64,000 bases of DNA, taken from positions 1 to 64,000 of the forward strand of contig NZ_LQIU01000045.1 of assembly GCF_001499995.1 (NCBI RefSeq), given 5' to 3'. Made by a program: the position numbers and the translations under genes. Below, one piece after another: positions 35,402 to 44,417 of the stretch; the first letter of the stretch is position 1, and each line of letters opens with the position of its first letter. The notes under the pieces are model-generated. The model saw nothing but the letters and a program-made list of their open reading frames with translations. It ran no database searches and was not told the origin of the DNA. The DNA is from Mycobacterium sp. IS-1496 (GTDB taxonomy: Bacteria; Actinomycetota; Actinomycetes; Mycobacteriales; Mycobacteriaceae).

Positions 35402-35848
35402 TCAGGGCAGCGCGCGCTCGATCAGGTTCGACAGCACCACGATGCTCTCGCTGCGCTCGATGTCCGCGCTGGAACGGATGCGTTCCAGCGCCTCCTCGAG
35501 GTGACGCATATCGCGGGCCAGCACATGGAGGACGGCGTCGGCGGTGCCGGTGACCGTCGCCGCGCTGACCACCTCGGGGATGTCCACCCAGGCCGCCCGA
35601 AGCCGTTCCGGCGCAATGGTTCCGTGGCAGAACACCAGTACGTACGCCTCGGTGTACCAGCCCAGCGCGTTACGGTCGACGACGGTGGTGAAGCCGCGAA
35701 TCACGCCGTCGTCGAGCATCCGGTCCACTCGGCGCTTGACCGCGGGCGCCGACAGGTTGACCCGCTGACCGATCTCGGCGAACGTGGCGCGCGCATGCTC
35801 GTTGAGTTCGGCCAGAATGCGTTCGTCGGTGTCGTCCAACCGGTCCAT
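35402..35848 (-). CDS. Lrp/AsnC-family transcriptional regulator
   Basis: 148 residues. N-terminal winged HTH (LDDTDERILAELNEHARATFAEIGQRVNLSAPAVKRRVDRMLDDGVI) and a C-terminal RAM/Lrp ligand domain. ATG 35848 (MDRLDD) is the family start. It is divergent from ddaH-rocD and probably senses an amino acid such as arginine or ornithine to control them. The same arrangement, regulator then dimethylargininase and ornithine aminotransferase, occurs in M. tuberculosis. Confidence 0.92.
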   Translation of the reverse strand: MDRLDDTDERILAELNEHARATFAEIGQRVNLSAPAVKRRVDRMLDDGVIRGFTTVVDRNALGWYTEAYVLVFCHGTIAPERLRAAWVDIPEVVSAATVTGTADAVLHVLARDMRHLEEALERIRSSADIERSESIVVLSNLIERALP

Positions 35849-35860
35849 GACCCTCCCACG

Positions 35861-35928
35861 CAACAGATCACCACTGAGACGCTCTCAGCACAACAGATCG
35901 CGCCTGCAGACGCAATGTTCGGCGATTG
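35861..35928. promoter_or_regulatory. candidate Lrp-type operator region upstream of ddaH-rocD
   Basis: CAACAGATC occurs twice, at 35861-35869 and 35891-35899, exactly 30 bp apart, flanking the palindrome CTGAGA-CGC-TCTCAG (35874-35888). CAAT-N8-ATTG follows at 35913-35928. Three-turn phasing and multiple weak palindromes suit an Lrp-family octamer. Confidence 0.5.
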
Positions 35929-35960
35929 TTTGCACGTAGGCGCCCACATATCGTCGATCC

Positions 35961-36779
35961 ATGCCGTTCCCGGTCACCCGCACGTCGCGGATCCGCCATT
36001 ACGCGATGACCCCGCCCACCTTCTTCGCCGTCGAGTACGCGATCAACCCGTGGATGGATCCCACCACGACGGTCGACACCCACCGCGCCCTGGACCAGTG
36101 GGACAGCTTGCGCCGCACGTACAAGGAACTCGGCCACACCGTGGAACTGCTCGAACCCGTCGCCGGCCTACCCGACATGGTCTATGCCGCCAACGGCGGA
36201 GTGCTGGTCGACGGACACGCGGTTCTCGCCCGGTTCGCCCATCCGCAGCGTGCCCCCGAAGCGCACGCCTACGCGGAATGGATGACCCGCCACGGATACG
36301 TCCCGGTGCGCACCGAGCACGTCAACGAGGGCCAGGGCGATCTGCTCGTGGCGGGGCGGATCCTGTTGGCCGGATACGGCTTTCGCACCGATATCCGGGC
36401 GCATCACGAGATCGGGGCGGCGGTCGGCCTGCCCGTCGTCAGCCTCGAACTGGTCGACCCGCGGTTCTACCACCTCGACACCGCGCTGGCCGTGCTCGAC
36501 GACACCACGGTCGCGTTCTACCCGCCGGCCTTCGACGGCGCATTGGTCGCCCACCTGCGGGCGCTGTTTCCCGACGCGATCGAGGTCGGCGCCACCGACG
36601 CGCACGTCCTCGGCCTCAACGCGGTCTCCGACGGGCGCAACGTCGTCCTCCCGGCGGCGGCGACGGGCTTCGCCGGGCAACTGCGGGCGGCGGGCTTCGA
36701 CCCGGTCGGCGTCGACCTGTCCGAGCTGCTCAAGGGCGGCGGCTCCGTCAAATGCTGCACGCTGGAGGTGCATCCATGA
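35961..36779 (+). CDS. ddaH: dimethylargininase / arginine deiminase-fold amidinohydrolase
   Basis: 272 residues of the pentein fold. Catalytic candidates: Glu123 and Asp127 in NEGQGDLLVAG, His171 in FYHLDTALAVLD, and Cys265/Cys266 in SVKCCTLE. The family hydrolyses methylated arginines (or arginine) to citrulline and amine. ATG 35961 is used; an internal ATG at 36006 would begin MTPPTFFAVEY. It overlaps rocD (ATGA), so the two form an arginine/ornithine catabolic unit. Confidence 0.88.
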   Translation: MPFPVTRTSRIRHYAMTPPTFFAVEYAINPWMDPTTTVDTHRALDQWDSLRRTYKELGHTVELLEPVAGLPDMVYAANGGVLVDGHAVLARFAHPQRAPEAHAYAEWMTRHGYVPVRTEHVNEGQGDLLVAGRILLAGYGFRTDIRAHHEIGAAVGLPVVSLELVDPRFYHLDTALAVLDDTTVAFYPPAFDGALVAHLRALFPDAIEVGATDAHVLGLNAVSDGRNVVLPAAATGFAGQLRAAGFDPVGVDLSELLKGGGSVKCCTLEVHP

Positions 36780-38020
36780 CCGTCACCGATCACACCACGG
36801 CCACCGATCACGCGACGGCTACCGACGCGCTGATCGCCGCCGAGCGCCGCCACGTCGCGCACAACTACTCCCCGCTGCCGGTGGTGGCCGCCACGGCGGA
36901 GGGCGCGTGGATCACCGACGTGGAGGGACGGCGCTACCTCGACTGCCTGGCCGCGTACTCCGCGGTGAACTTCGGCCACCGCCACCCCCGGATCGTCGCG
37001 GCCGCCCACGCCCAACTCGACGCCGTCACGCTGGTCAGCCGCGCGTTCCACTCCGACCGGCTGGCCCCGTTCTGCCAGGCGCTGGCCGGGCTGTGCGGCA
37101 AGGACATGGTGCTGCCGATGAACAGCGGCGCCGAGGCCGTCGAGAGCGGGATCAAGGTGGCCCGCAAATGGGGCACCGACGTCAAGGGCGTACCCGCCGG
37201 CCTGGGCACCATCGTGGTGGCGCGCAACAACTTCCACGGCCGCACCACCACGATCATCAGCTTCTCCGACGACGAGTCCGCGCGGCGCGGCTTCGGCCCG
37301 TACACGCCGGGTTTTCGCGCGGTGCCGTTCGGTGACGCCGACGCACTGGCCGCCGCCGTCGACGACCACACCGTCGCGGTGCTGCTGGAACCGATCCAGG
37401 GTGAGGCCGGGATCGTCGTCCCGCCCGACGACTACCTGCCGCGGGTGCGCCGTGTCTGCACAGAACGGGGCGTGTTGCTGATCGCCGACGAGATCCAATC
37501 GGGTCTGGCGCGCACCGGGCGCACGTTCGCCTGCGACCACCGGGGCGTGGTCCCCGATCTGTACCTGCTCGGCAAGGCGCTGGGCGGTGGCGTCCTGCCC
37601 CTGTCGGCCGTGGTGGGCGACCGTGACGTGCTGGGCGTGCTGCATCCCGGTGAGCACGGCTCGACGTTCGGCGGCAACCCGTTGGCGGCGGCGGTCGGCT
37701 CAGCGGTCATCGACCTGCTGAACACCGGTGAATTCCAGAGGCGCGCGGCAGAACTCGGCGAGCATCTGCACGCGCGACTGCGCGGCCTCGTCGGCCACGG
37801 TGTCGTGGCGGTGCGCGGTAAAGGACTGTGGGCCGGTGTCGACGTCGACCCCGCACTGGGCACCGGCAAGCAGATCAGCCTGGCCCTGGCCGAACGCGGC
37901 GTGCTGGTCAAGGACACCCACGGTTCGACGCTGAGGTTCGCCCCGCCGTTGGTCATCACCGCCGACGAAATCGACTGGGCTGTCGACAGATTCGCGGAGT
38001 TGCTGGCCGACCGGGCTTAG
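36776..38020 (+). CDS. rocD: ornithine--oxo-acid aminotransferase
   Basis: 414 residues, a class III PLP aminotransferase. The PLP lysine is Lys267 in LLGKALGGG, and PMNSGAEAVE, NNFHGRTTT, EPIQGEAG and LLIADEIQSGLARTG are all present. It converts ornithine and 2-oxoglutarate to glutamate semialdehyde and glutamate. In the M. tuberculosis reference genome the equivalent is split into rocD1 and rocD2; here it is one intact frame. The first 17 residues contain a small TDH(T/A)TAT repeat. Confidence 0.94.
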   Translation: MTVTDHTTATDHATATDALIAAERRHVAHNYSPLPVVAATAEGAWITDVEGRRYLDCLAAYSAVNFGHRHPRIVAAAHAQLDAVTLVSRAFHSDRLAPFCQALAGLCGKDMVLPMNSGAEAVESGIKVARKWGTDVKGVPAGLGTIVVARNNFHGRTTTIISFSDDESARRGFGPYTPGFRAVPFGDADALAAAVDDHTVAVLLEPIQGEAGIVVPPDDYLPRVRRVCTERGVLLIADEIQSGLARTGRTFACDHRGVVPDLYLLGKALGGGVLPLSAVVGDRDVLGVLHPGEHGSTFGGNPLAAAVGSAVIDLLNTGEFQRRAAELGEHLHARLRGLVGHGVVAVRGKGLWAGVDVDPALGTGKQISLALAERGVLVKDTHGSTLRFAPPLVITADEIDWAVDRFAELLADRA

Positions 38021-38021
38021 C

Positions 38022-38876
38022 TCAGTACTTCATCACGCCGCGGTCGACGGCGATCTGGCTACCGGACAACGTGGCCGATCCGTCACCGGCCAGCCAGGCC
38101 ACCACGTCGGCGACCTCTTCTGCCGTCATGAACTCCTGCAGGCCCTTCTTGCCGTCGGAGTCCACGCGATGCAGCGGCATCGGCGCGAAGCTGTGCAGGT
38201 AGCTGGGATGCTTGGCGAAGATCTCCATCATCGCGTCGCGCTCGATCATCGGGGTGTCGATGGAGTACGGGTGGATGGAGTTGACCCGGATGCCGTACTC
38301 CCCCGCCTCGAGCGCCAAGCCGTTCGTCAACGCGGTCAGGCCGTGCTTGGACGCCGCGTAGTGGCCGTTGCCCGGGGTCGCCTTGAGGCCCGCCGAGGAA
38401 CTCACGATGATGATCGACCCGCCGTTGCCCGCCTCGATCATCGCGGGCACCACGGCGCGGATGGTCTTCCACGTGCCGTTGAGGTTGACCTCGATGACGG
38501 CGTCCCACTGGTCCTCGGACATCTCCCACAGCCGGCCCCAGCTCAGCACGCCGGCGTTGGCCACCAGGATGTCGAGCCGGCCGAACTGTTCGACGCCGTC
38601 GGCGACCACCTGCTCGAGCGCGGCGAGGTCACGGACGTCGACCTCACGGGCGAGCACCTTGCGTCCCGTCGCCTCGACCGCGCGCACCGTCTCGGCGAGG
38701 TCTTCGGCCGTGGCCGCGGGATAGGTGATGGTCTCGTGCACCGGAGCGCAGATGTCGATCGCGATGATGTCGGCGCCCTCGGCGGCGAGGCGGACGGCAT
38801 GCGCGCGGCCCTGGCCACGGGCGGCCCCCGTGATCATCGCGACTCGACCGGCCAGCGGGCCCTCAACTGCGCTCAC
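38022..38876 (-). CDS. mycofactocin-coupled SDR family oxidoreductase
   Basis: 284 residues. TGAARGQGRAHAVRLAAEGADIIAIDIC at the N-terminus, NAGVLSWG, a catalytic Ser in VSSSAG and Tyr-x3-Lys in HYAASKHG. The long insert after strand 2 (ICAPVHETITYPAATAEDLAETVRAVEATGRK) is the mark of SDRs that hold their NAD tightly and use mycofactocin as external electron acceptor. Its closest positional counterpart is Rv0687. A KstR-type box lies 45 bp upstream of the start, pointing to sterol-linked expression. Confidence 0.92.
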   Translation of the reverse strand: MSAVEGPLAGRVAMITGAARGQGRAHAVRLAAEGADIIAIDICAPVHETITYPAATAEDLAETVRAVEATGRKVLAREVDVRDLAALEQVVADGVEQFGRLDILVANAGVLSWGRLWEMSEDQWDAVIEVNLNGTWKTIRAVVPAMIEAGNGGSIIIVSSSAGLKATPGNGHYAASKHGLTALTNGLALEAGEYGIRVNSIHPYSIDTPMIERDAMMEIFAKHPSYLHSFAPMPLHRVDSDGKKGLQEFMTAEEVADVVAWLAGDGSATLSGSQIAVDRGVMKY

Positions 38877-38920
38877 CGACGCTCCTTTCGATCAGACTGC
38901 CGACAGGCTAACAGCCGAAC

Positions 38921-38934
38921 TGGAACGTGTTCTA
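38921..38934. promoter_or_regulatory. KstR-type operator
   Basis: TGGAACGTGTTCTA matches the mycobacterial KstR consensus TNNAACNNGTTNNA at every fixed position. It lies between the divergent SDR (start 38876) and universal stress protein (start 38998) genes. KstR represses cholesterol-catabolism genes. Confidence 0.65.
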
Positions 38935-38997
38935 GGAACGTTGCGTGACCGCTGCGCCTGCGGCGCATACGATCGGTCGAAATCGAGGGAGGTCCCC

Positions 38998-39831
38998 ATG
39001 CCGCTCGGCGTGCTCATCGGATACGACGGCTCACCGGCCGCCACCGCCGCCATCGAGGTGGGCGGCAAGCTGCTGCCGCAGGCCCACGCCTGGGTGGCGC
39101 AGCTGTGGACTCCACCGTTCGCCAGCGAGCCGGTGCGCCGGCGCCTGCGGGCCACGGTCGGCAGCGCCAGCGAACTCGTCGAGCGCACCGAGAAGGAGGG
39201 TGAACGCGAAGCCCAGCGCATCGCGGCCACCGGCACCACCCTGGCCCGGGCCGCCGGCCTGGACGCCGAACCGCTGGTGAAAAGGTCCTGGGGCGGTGAG
39301 GGTTTGGTGCTCGCGCAGCTGGCCGAACAGGTGACCGCGGACGTGCTGCTGGTCGGCTCGCGCGGGCTCGGCGGCGCCCAGGCCCTGATGGGCAGCGTGT
39401 CGGACATGGCCGTGCACTACGCGTCGCGCCCCACGCTGGTCGCGCCGGCACCCATGCTGGCCGACGAGTACGACGCGCTGGCCGACGGTCCCGTCGTCGT
39501 CGGATGGGACGGGTCCGGTGGCGCCCGGACCGCACTGGCGGCCGCCCAGCACCTCTTCCCGGGCCGCGAGATCGTCGTGGCGTCGATCGGGCAGGGCATC
39601 ACCGAGGCGCCGCCCGAGGGTGTGGCCACCGAACACGTCGACACCCCGGCGGGAGCCAAGGAGCACTCCGTCGCCGACGCGCTGACCGGCCTGGCCGCAC
39701 ACCGCAGGGCCGCGACGATCGTGGTGGGTTCGCGCGGCCAGTCCGCGATCCGCCAGGTGCTGCTCGGCAGCGTGGCCCGGGCGACGTTGCGCGCGGCCCA
39801 CCGGCCGGTGCTGGTGGTTCCCGGGCCCTGA
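38998..39831 (+). CDS. universal stress protein, two-domain
   Basis: 277 residues with two Usp domains (about 1-145 and 155-277). ATP-binding motifs GSRGLGG and GSRGQSAIRQVLLGSVA are present in domain 1 and domain 2. Mycobacterial tandem-domain Usps bind ATP or cAMP and respond to hypoxia or starvation. ATG 38998 has GAGGGAGG upstream. Its stop abuts that of the convergent SHOCT gene with no spare base. Confidence 0.93.
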   Translation: MPLGVLIGYDGSPAATAAIEVGGKLLPQAHAWVAQLWTPPFASEPVRRRLRATVGSASELVERTEKEGEREAQRIAATGTTLARAAGLDAEPLVKRSWGGEGLVLAQLAEQVTADVLLVGSRGLGGAQALMGSVSDMAVHYASRPTLVAPAPMLADEYDALADGPVVVGWDGSGGARTALAAAQHLFPGREIVVASIGQGITEAPPEGVATEHVDTPAGAKEHSVADALTGLAAHRRAATIVVGSRGQSAIRQVLLGSVARATLRAAHRPVLVVPGP

Positions 39832-40659
39832 CTACAGGGCTTCGATGATCTGCTGACGTTTCGCCGCGTACTCGGCGTCGGTGATGGCGCCCGTCGCGCG
39901 CAGGGTCTCGAGTTCCTGCAGACGCTGCGCGGTCGACGGACCCGTCGGCGCGCCGCCCGGGGCGCTCGGCGCCGTGGTCGCGGGCGGGGGCATCTGCTGC
40001 GCCGCGGCCCGCCGGACGATGGCCTGGACCTGTTGTCTGGCAGACGGATTCGCGCGCAGGTCGACCATGTTGTTCATCCCGATGCCGTGGGTCTTGAGGA
40101 TCTGCAGGATCTCCAGCAGCGGACCGGACTGCCCGGTGAGGTCGTAGGTGTGATTGTCCTCGGAGACGGTGAACGTCGCCGGCATCAGACCGCCCACCAG
40201 AGCGCTTCTCTCCCAATCGATCTGATATTCGTTGGTGGCGGGGTCGACGATCGCGACGAGCGTGCGGTTGGTGATCATCGGCAGCCGGGAGACCGAGGCC
40301 ACCACGCGGTCCTGGGCGGCGAACGGCGTCAGACCCGGCCCGCTGATGGACAGGTCCAGTTTGACCAGCGGCTGTTCGTTGATCCGGGTGTTCGTCTCGT
40401 GGATGCCGGTGATCTGCGCGAGCGCCAGCACACCGCGCGCCTCGAGTTCGGCCGTCTTGGCCGCCGAGTGGGCACCGAACGCCGTGATGCCCAGAGCGAT
40501 CAGCACATCCGCGGCCGTGATGAGCAGACCCGTCCAGAACATCCACTCCAGCATCGGATCCGGCCCGGTCAAGAAGTAGATGGCAAGGAAGATCGGGCCG
40601 ACGATGCCGCACAGCAGCACGAACAGCTGGATGCGGATGTACCGCCAGAAGGTCGACAT
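39832..40659 (-). CDS. membrane protein with C-terminal SHOCT domain
   Basis: 275 residues. Two N-terminal transmembrane helices (about 8-30 and 37-60), a central beta-rich region (about 75-175), a Pro/Ala linker, and a C-terminal SHOCT motif (RLQELETLRATGAITDAEYAAKRQQIIEAL). SHOCT domains are small oligomerisation or targeting modules. ATG 40659 is preferred over 40665 because AGGAG lies seven bases upstream. Function unknown. Confidence 0.85.
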   Translation of the reverse strand: MSTFWRYIRIQLFVLLCGIVGPIFLAIYFLTGPDPMLEWMFWTGLLITAADVLIALGITAFGAHSAAKTAELEARGVLALAQITGIHETNTRINEQPLVKLDLSISGPGLTPFAAQDRVVASVSRLPMITNRTLVAIVDPATNEYQIDWERSALVGGLMPATFTVSEDNHTYDLTGQSGPLLEILQILKTHGIGMNNMVDLRANPSARQQVQAIVRRAAAQQMPPPATTAPSAPGGAPTGPSTAQRLQELETLRATGAITDAEYAAKRQQIIEAL

Positions 40660-40739
40660 GGCCATGCTCCTGTGGGTCGCGCGGGCGAACACAGACTAGC
40701 CCCGACCCGGTCCGCGGGCCCACCGAAAAGAGGGATAGC

Positions 40740-41573
40740 TCAGCCGGCCGCGACCGTGATCGGATTCGCCGGGTCGGCAGAGGCGGCCGGGCCGAGCAAC
40801 TGGTAGAGCGGTGCGGTCCAGGTGTACCCGCCGCTGCTCGCCCGGGCGTAGCTGGTGTGGACGGCCACGCCGGTCGCCGTCACCTCTTCGGCATCCGGGT
40901 CGTAATCACAGACCGCGTCGCCGAGTTCGCACACGCTGATCGTGCGGGCACCGACGTGCGGCGGCAGCGGCGCGGGTGCGTGCGCGAGGATCGGCCAGTC
41001 CTGGGCGACGCCCTTTCCGGCGCCGGGAACCGAGGTGACTGATCCGAGGTTGTAGGTCGGGTCGGTCGGCAGCCGGTCGCCGTCGGCGATCAGCAGCGCG
41101 CCGGCGAAGTTGGGGCTGGCCCCGAGCGTGTGCAGGTTGCGGTGGACGACCATGGCGCCCTGGGAGTATCCGGCGAGCACCACCTTGCTGGTCGGGCACT
41201 GCTGGACGAACGTCGCGTACTGGTTGGCCAGCGCGGCGGTGCCGGCGTCGACGCTGCTGATGAAGCCGGCCCAGTCCAGGACGCCGCCGTCCTCGGGCAC
41301 CTCGGTCGCCGGGTACACGACGGCTTCGGCGGTCATGGTGCGGCCGTCGCTCTGGAGGAACTGCGCGAGGTCGGCGCGGGAGCGGGAGATGACGCGGCCC
41401 ATGCCGTCGTTCATCGACACCTCGGCGCCACGCTCACCGGATCCCGCGGCGCCGATCCAGTGGACGTCGGGGCACTGTGGCTGGGCGTTCGCGGTGCCGG
41501 CCAACCCGAACAGCGCTGCACCGCCGATGACGGCGGCACCGGCCAGTGCGGCCATGCCAGAGACACTTCTCAC
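40740..41573 (-). CDS. secreted cutinase-family serine esterase
   Basis: 277 residues from GTG 41573, with GAGAGG six bases upstream. A signal peptide (VRSVSGMAALAGAAVIGG... to ANA) predicts cleavage before QPQCPDV. The cutinase core has the nucleophile Ser137 in AGYSQGA, the acid in the DAVCDYDPD region and a C-terminal His in VAVHTSYA, plus paired cysteines. Mycobacterial cutinase-like proteins are lipases, esterases or phospholipases at the cell surface. It is the last gene before the + strand island. Confidence 0.9.
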   Translation of the reverse strand: MRSVSGMAALAGAAVIGGAALFGLAGTANAQPQCPDVHWIGAAGSGERGAEVSMNDGMGRVISRSRADLAQFLQSDGRTMTAEAVVYPATEVPEDGGVLDWAGFISSVDAGTAALANQYATFVQQCPTSKVVLAGYSQGAMVVHRNLHTLGASPNFAGALLIADGDRLPTDPTYNLGSVTSVPGAGKGVAQDWPILAHAPAPLPPHVGARTISVCELGDAVCDYDPDAEEVTATGVAVHTSYARASSGGYTWTAPLYQLLGPAASADPANPITVAAG

Positions 41574-41706
41574 GACGAACCTCTCATCCGACCCCGGATG
41601 CCCCTGGACATCCGTCGCCACGTACATCGACCGGTGTGCGGGCGGCGTTACGCCGTGTGAAGCTGATAAGCCTGTCGGGCTCTTCGGACTTCTTTACCAT
41701 TCGCTG

Positions 41707-44283
41707 GTGGACAGCCCCGGTCCGAGCGCCTCCGCTCGAACACCCTCCGACGCCGACAGGTCGACCGAAGTCAGGCGTCGCGCCGAGACCCGATATCAGC
41801 GCCTCCGTTACGTCCTCGGCGCGGTCTATCTGTTTCTGGTCCTCTACGTGGGCGCTACCGCCCTGTTCCCGACGATCCCGAATCACCTTCCGTCTGTCAT
41901 CGATTGGTTCGGCGCCGCCGGATCACTCACCACCCTGGCGCTGGCCATCGCCCTACCGGCAGCCATCCTGTTGTTGGGCAGGCCCGCTGGACGCCCAGTA
42001 CTCGCCGGGATCCCTGTGCTCATCCTGGCGGTGGCAGCGGCATCCGCTGCATTACTGGGATTGGCCGCTTTCTGGCGCTGTCATGGAGCCCAGTCACCGG
42101 TCATCGCGCCCGCGTCCTGGACGCTGACCTTGTTCGTCGGCACCGTCGAGCCCGTGTACGCCACCGGGCGGGCGGACTTCTGCGGACAATTACCGGTGCC
42201 CGTCGCTCTCGAGCTCGCTCGCTTCTTCGCAATCGCCACAACCCTGTCCACAGCGATCTTCGCCGCGCTGACGCTGTTTCGGTCGCAGGTGGATCGGATC
42301 GCGATCCGGCGGGCCAGGGCGCTGACAGTGGTGGTCGGCCTCGACGAGGACACGTTGCCGCTGGTCGCAGCCATCGCGCGCCGGATGGGAGCGAACGAAA
42401 CCCTCGCCATCATCACCAGCGATTCGAACCGGTCATGCGTCTCCGAGGCTCGTAGCCTCGGCGCACGAATCCGCGAGATGCCACTGACCGACTCAGCGGC
42501 GCTGGCCCACCTGCGTCTGTGGAAGCGCCTCACCCGCCTGTATCTGCTCAGTGAGGATTCGGCGCACAACGAGGAACGCCTGCAGGCAATCGACCATGCC
42601 TTGGACGCACTCGGTGTCGACAGGCCCCGGCTGCCCCTGACCGTCCGGATCGACAACCCGTGGCATGCAGAAGTCTGGCGTCGCAGCTTCCTCGAATCGA
42701 ACACCGCGAGCGTCTCCACCGAGAACGGCGCGCGGCGTTGGGTTGCCGATGCCGTCGGCAAGTTCGAGATCACCGCAGGCAGGGTCGCCCGCCACCTTGC
42801 GCGGGTCGAGCCCGGTGCCGGGGCGCCGGCCAAGGGTGTGTTGCTCGTCGGCCTGTACCCGCTCACCTACGCCCTGACGTCAGAGATGGCTCAGATGCAC
42901 CGCGAGCGTAAGGTTTTCGACGATCCGGACCGGCGACTTCCCTCACGGGTGATCGTGATGTCGCCTGGGGCGTCAGGATTCCTCACCGACCATCAACTCC
43001 GGCAGGAGCGGATCTCTCCCGGTGAAGCCGCGCTCCACGTCGAAGCCAGCGACGTCGTGCCGTCGGTGGAGAAGGTGGGCGACACCATCGGCCGGGACGA
43101 CCGCGAGTTCGCCGTGGTCCTGACCGATCCGTCGCTGGAGATCTTCGCCACGCGCCTGGCCAACCGGCGCCCCGGACTACGCATCTATCAAGCCAGCACT
43201 GCCGCCACGTCGCTCCGCCCGTCGTCGGCGATAGGCAGTCTCTTCCCGTTTCCCGTCACGTTCCAATTCGACAACGACGCTCCCCAGGACGCCTGGGAAC
43301 GTGCCGCCGAATTGATTCATGAGGCGTACCGCGCCAACAGCAGAGCGATGGGATGGCCCATCGCGCCAGAGGTGGACTACGACTGGACCACCCTCGGCCC
43401 GTTCTGGAAACAGCAGAATCGCAGACAAGTGACACACACCCTCGCGCTGGTGGAGAGCGTGGGTCACACCTGGAACACCCTCAGTCACCCACCGGCGCCG
43501 CCACTGCCCGCGCGCTTCGCCGAGATGGAACGGGAGGACAAACTCCGCGAACTCGGTTTCGAGCCGGAGACCGTGAGAAGGATGATCGCCGCCGAGCACG
43601 ACGACTGGATGAAGTCCTTCACCTCAGAGGGGTGGAAGTACGCGGAGATCCGTGACGACAAAGCCAAGCGACACAACCGATTGCTCCCCTGGGATCAACT
43701 CATGGCCCAGGATGAGCACACTCGACGAATCATCGCCCAGTGCAAGGCATCCGGAACGGTCCCCCCGGAAGGGTTGCGGCTTCACGAGCACCGGGCTCAG
43801 GACAGTTTGATCGATACGCTGCACACGCTGCGTAGCCTCGGCTATCGCTCCATCCCGCGGGCGACGACGACCGAACTCGATACCCGTCCGCCCGACGTAT
43901 GGCGGTCGTTCCGGCGCGTGGGGGTCGTCCTCGCCGAACGGCGTACCGAGCCGTGGACCTGGACCACCGAGGCGGGTGACCAGATGGTCGGCGAGGCGGG
44001 TGATTGGTCTGTCGTGGACGACGCCGGTGTCGAGCGCTCGGTCGACGATGAGAGCTTCCGACTCAGTTATGAGCCGACCGACGAGGCGGGAAAGTATCTG
44101 CGTACCGGCGTCTTCCATGCGCGCCAGGTCCAGGTCGAAGAGACTGTCGCCACCGAGGAGGGCCCGGCCAGGGCACGGGTGGGCGACTGGGTGGTCAAGG
44201 GTGCGCGAGGCGAGGTCTGGCCAGTGCCCGCCGAACGCTTCCTCGCGAGTTACGAAGGACTGGCCGAGGGCGAGCCCACCTAG
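41707..44283 (+). CDS. membrane protein with RCK/TrkA-N-like Rossmann domains and a RyR domain, candidate channel effector
   Basis: 858 residues from GTG 41707, the only reasonable start before the membrane region. Four hydrophobic helices are at about 33-53, 66-91, 96-122 and 168-192. Two Rossmann-like segments follow: 205-330 (ALTVVVGLDEDTLPLVAAIARRMGA) and 375-520 (GVLLVGLYPLTYALTSEM). A RyR-type domain spans about 605-665 (MIAAEHDDWMKSFTSEGWKYAEIRDDKAKRHNRLLPWDQL). Two copies of a short AGDW...F..SYE module end the protein (755-790, 820-850). The topology resembles RCK-gated channels but I see no TVGYG filter. Sensing of a nucleotide signal made by the adjacent TIR protein is inference. 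Confidence 0.82.
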   Translation: MDSPGPSASARTPSDADRSTEVRRRAETRYQRLRYVLGAVYLFLVLYVGATALFPTIPNHLPSVIDWFGAAGSLTTLALAIALPAAILLLGRPAGRPVLAGIPVLILAVAAASAALLGLAAFWRCHGAQSPVIAPASWTLTLFVGTVEPVYATGRADFCGQLPVPVALELARFFAIATTLSTAIFAALTLFRSQVDRIAIRRARALTVVVGLDEDTLPLVAAIARRMGANETLAIITSDSNRSCVSEARSLGARIREMPLTDSAALAHLRLWKRLTRLYLLSEDSAHNEERLQAIDHALDALGVDRPRLPLTVRIDNPWHAEVWRRSFLESNTASVSTENGARRWVADAVGKFEITAGRVARHLARVEPGAGAPAKGVLLVGLYPLTYALTSEMAQMHRERKVFDDPDRRLPSRVIVMSPGASGFLTDHQLRQERISPGEAALHVEASDVVPSVEKVGDTIGRDDREFAVVLTDPSLEIFATRLANRRPGLRIYQASTAATSLRPSSAIGSLFPFPVTFQFDNDAPQDAWERAAELIHEAYRANSRAMGWPIAPEVDYDWTTLGPFWKQQNRRQVTHTLALVESVGHTWNTLSHPPAPPLPARFAEMEREDKLRELGFEPETVRRMIAAEHDDWMKSFTSEGWKYAEIRDDKAKRHNRLLPWDQLMAQDEHTRRIIAQCKASGTVPPEGLRLHEHRAQDSLIDTLHTLRSLGYRSIPRATTTELDTRPPDVWRSFRRVGVVLAERRTEPWTWTTEAGDQMVGEAGDWSVVDDAGVERSVDDESFRLSYEPTDEAGKYLRTGVFHARQVQVEETVATEEGPARARVGDWVVKGARGEVWPVPAERFLASYEGLAEGEPT

Positions 44284-44417
44284 CGCCCGGTGGTGAAACG
44301 CTCCACCGCCCCAGACACTTTCGCGGCGATTCTGCAGAGTGGTCAATATCGGAAGCGGTCTACGCGTCGCTTCCCGTTCTGTGGACGGGTGAACTTCATA
44401 CCGATAGCCTGTTTTGA

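Noticed and set aside
35156..36775. Long plus-strand frame running into rocD, which would give a 954-residue protein
   Set aside because: It crosses the Lrp gene and ddaH in other frames. The rocD similarity begins only at ATG 36776, which overlaps the ddaH stop.
41110..41706. Upstream extension of the RyR-domain gene by about 200 codons
   Set aside because: This part is antisense to the cutinase gene. The membrane protein starts at GTG 41707, where hydrophobic helices soon follow.
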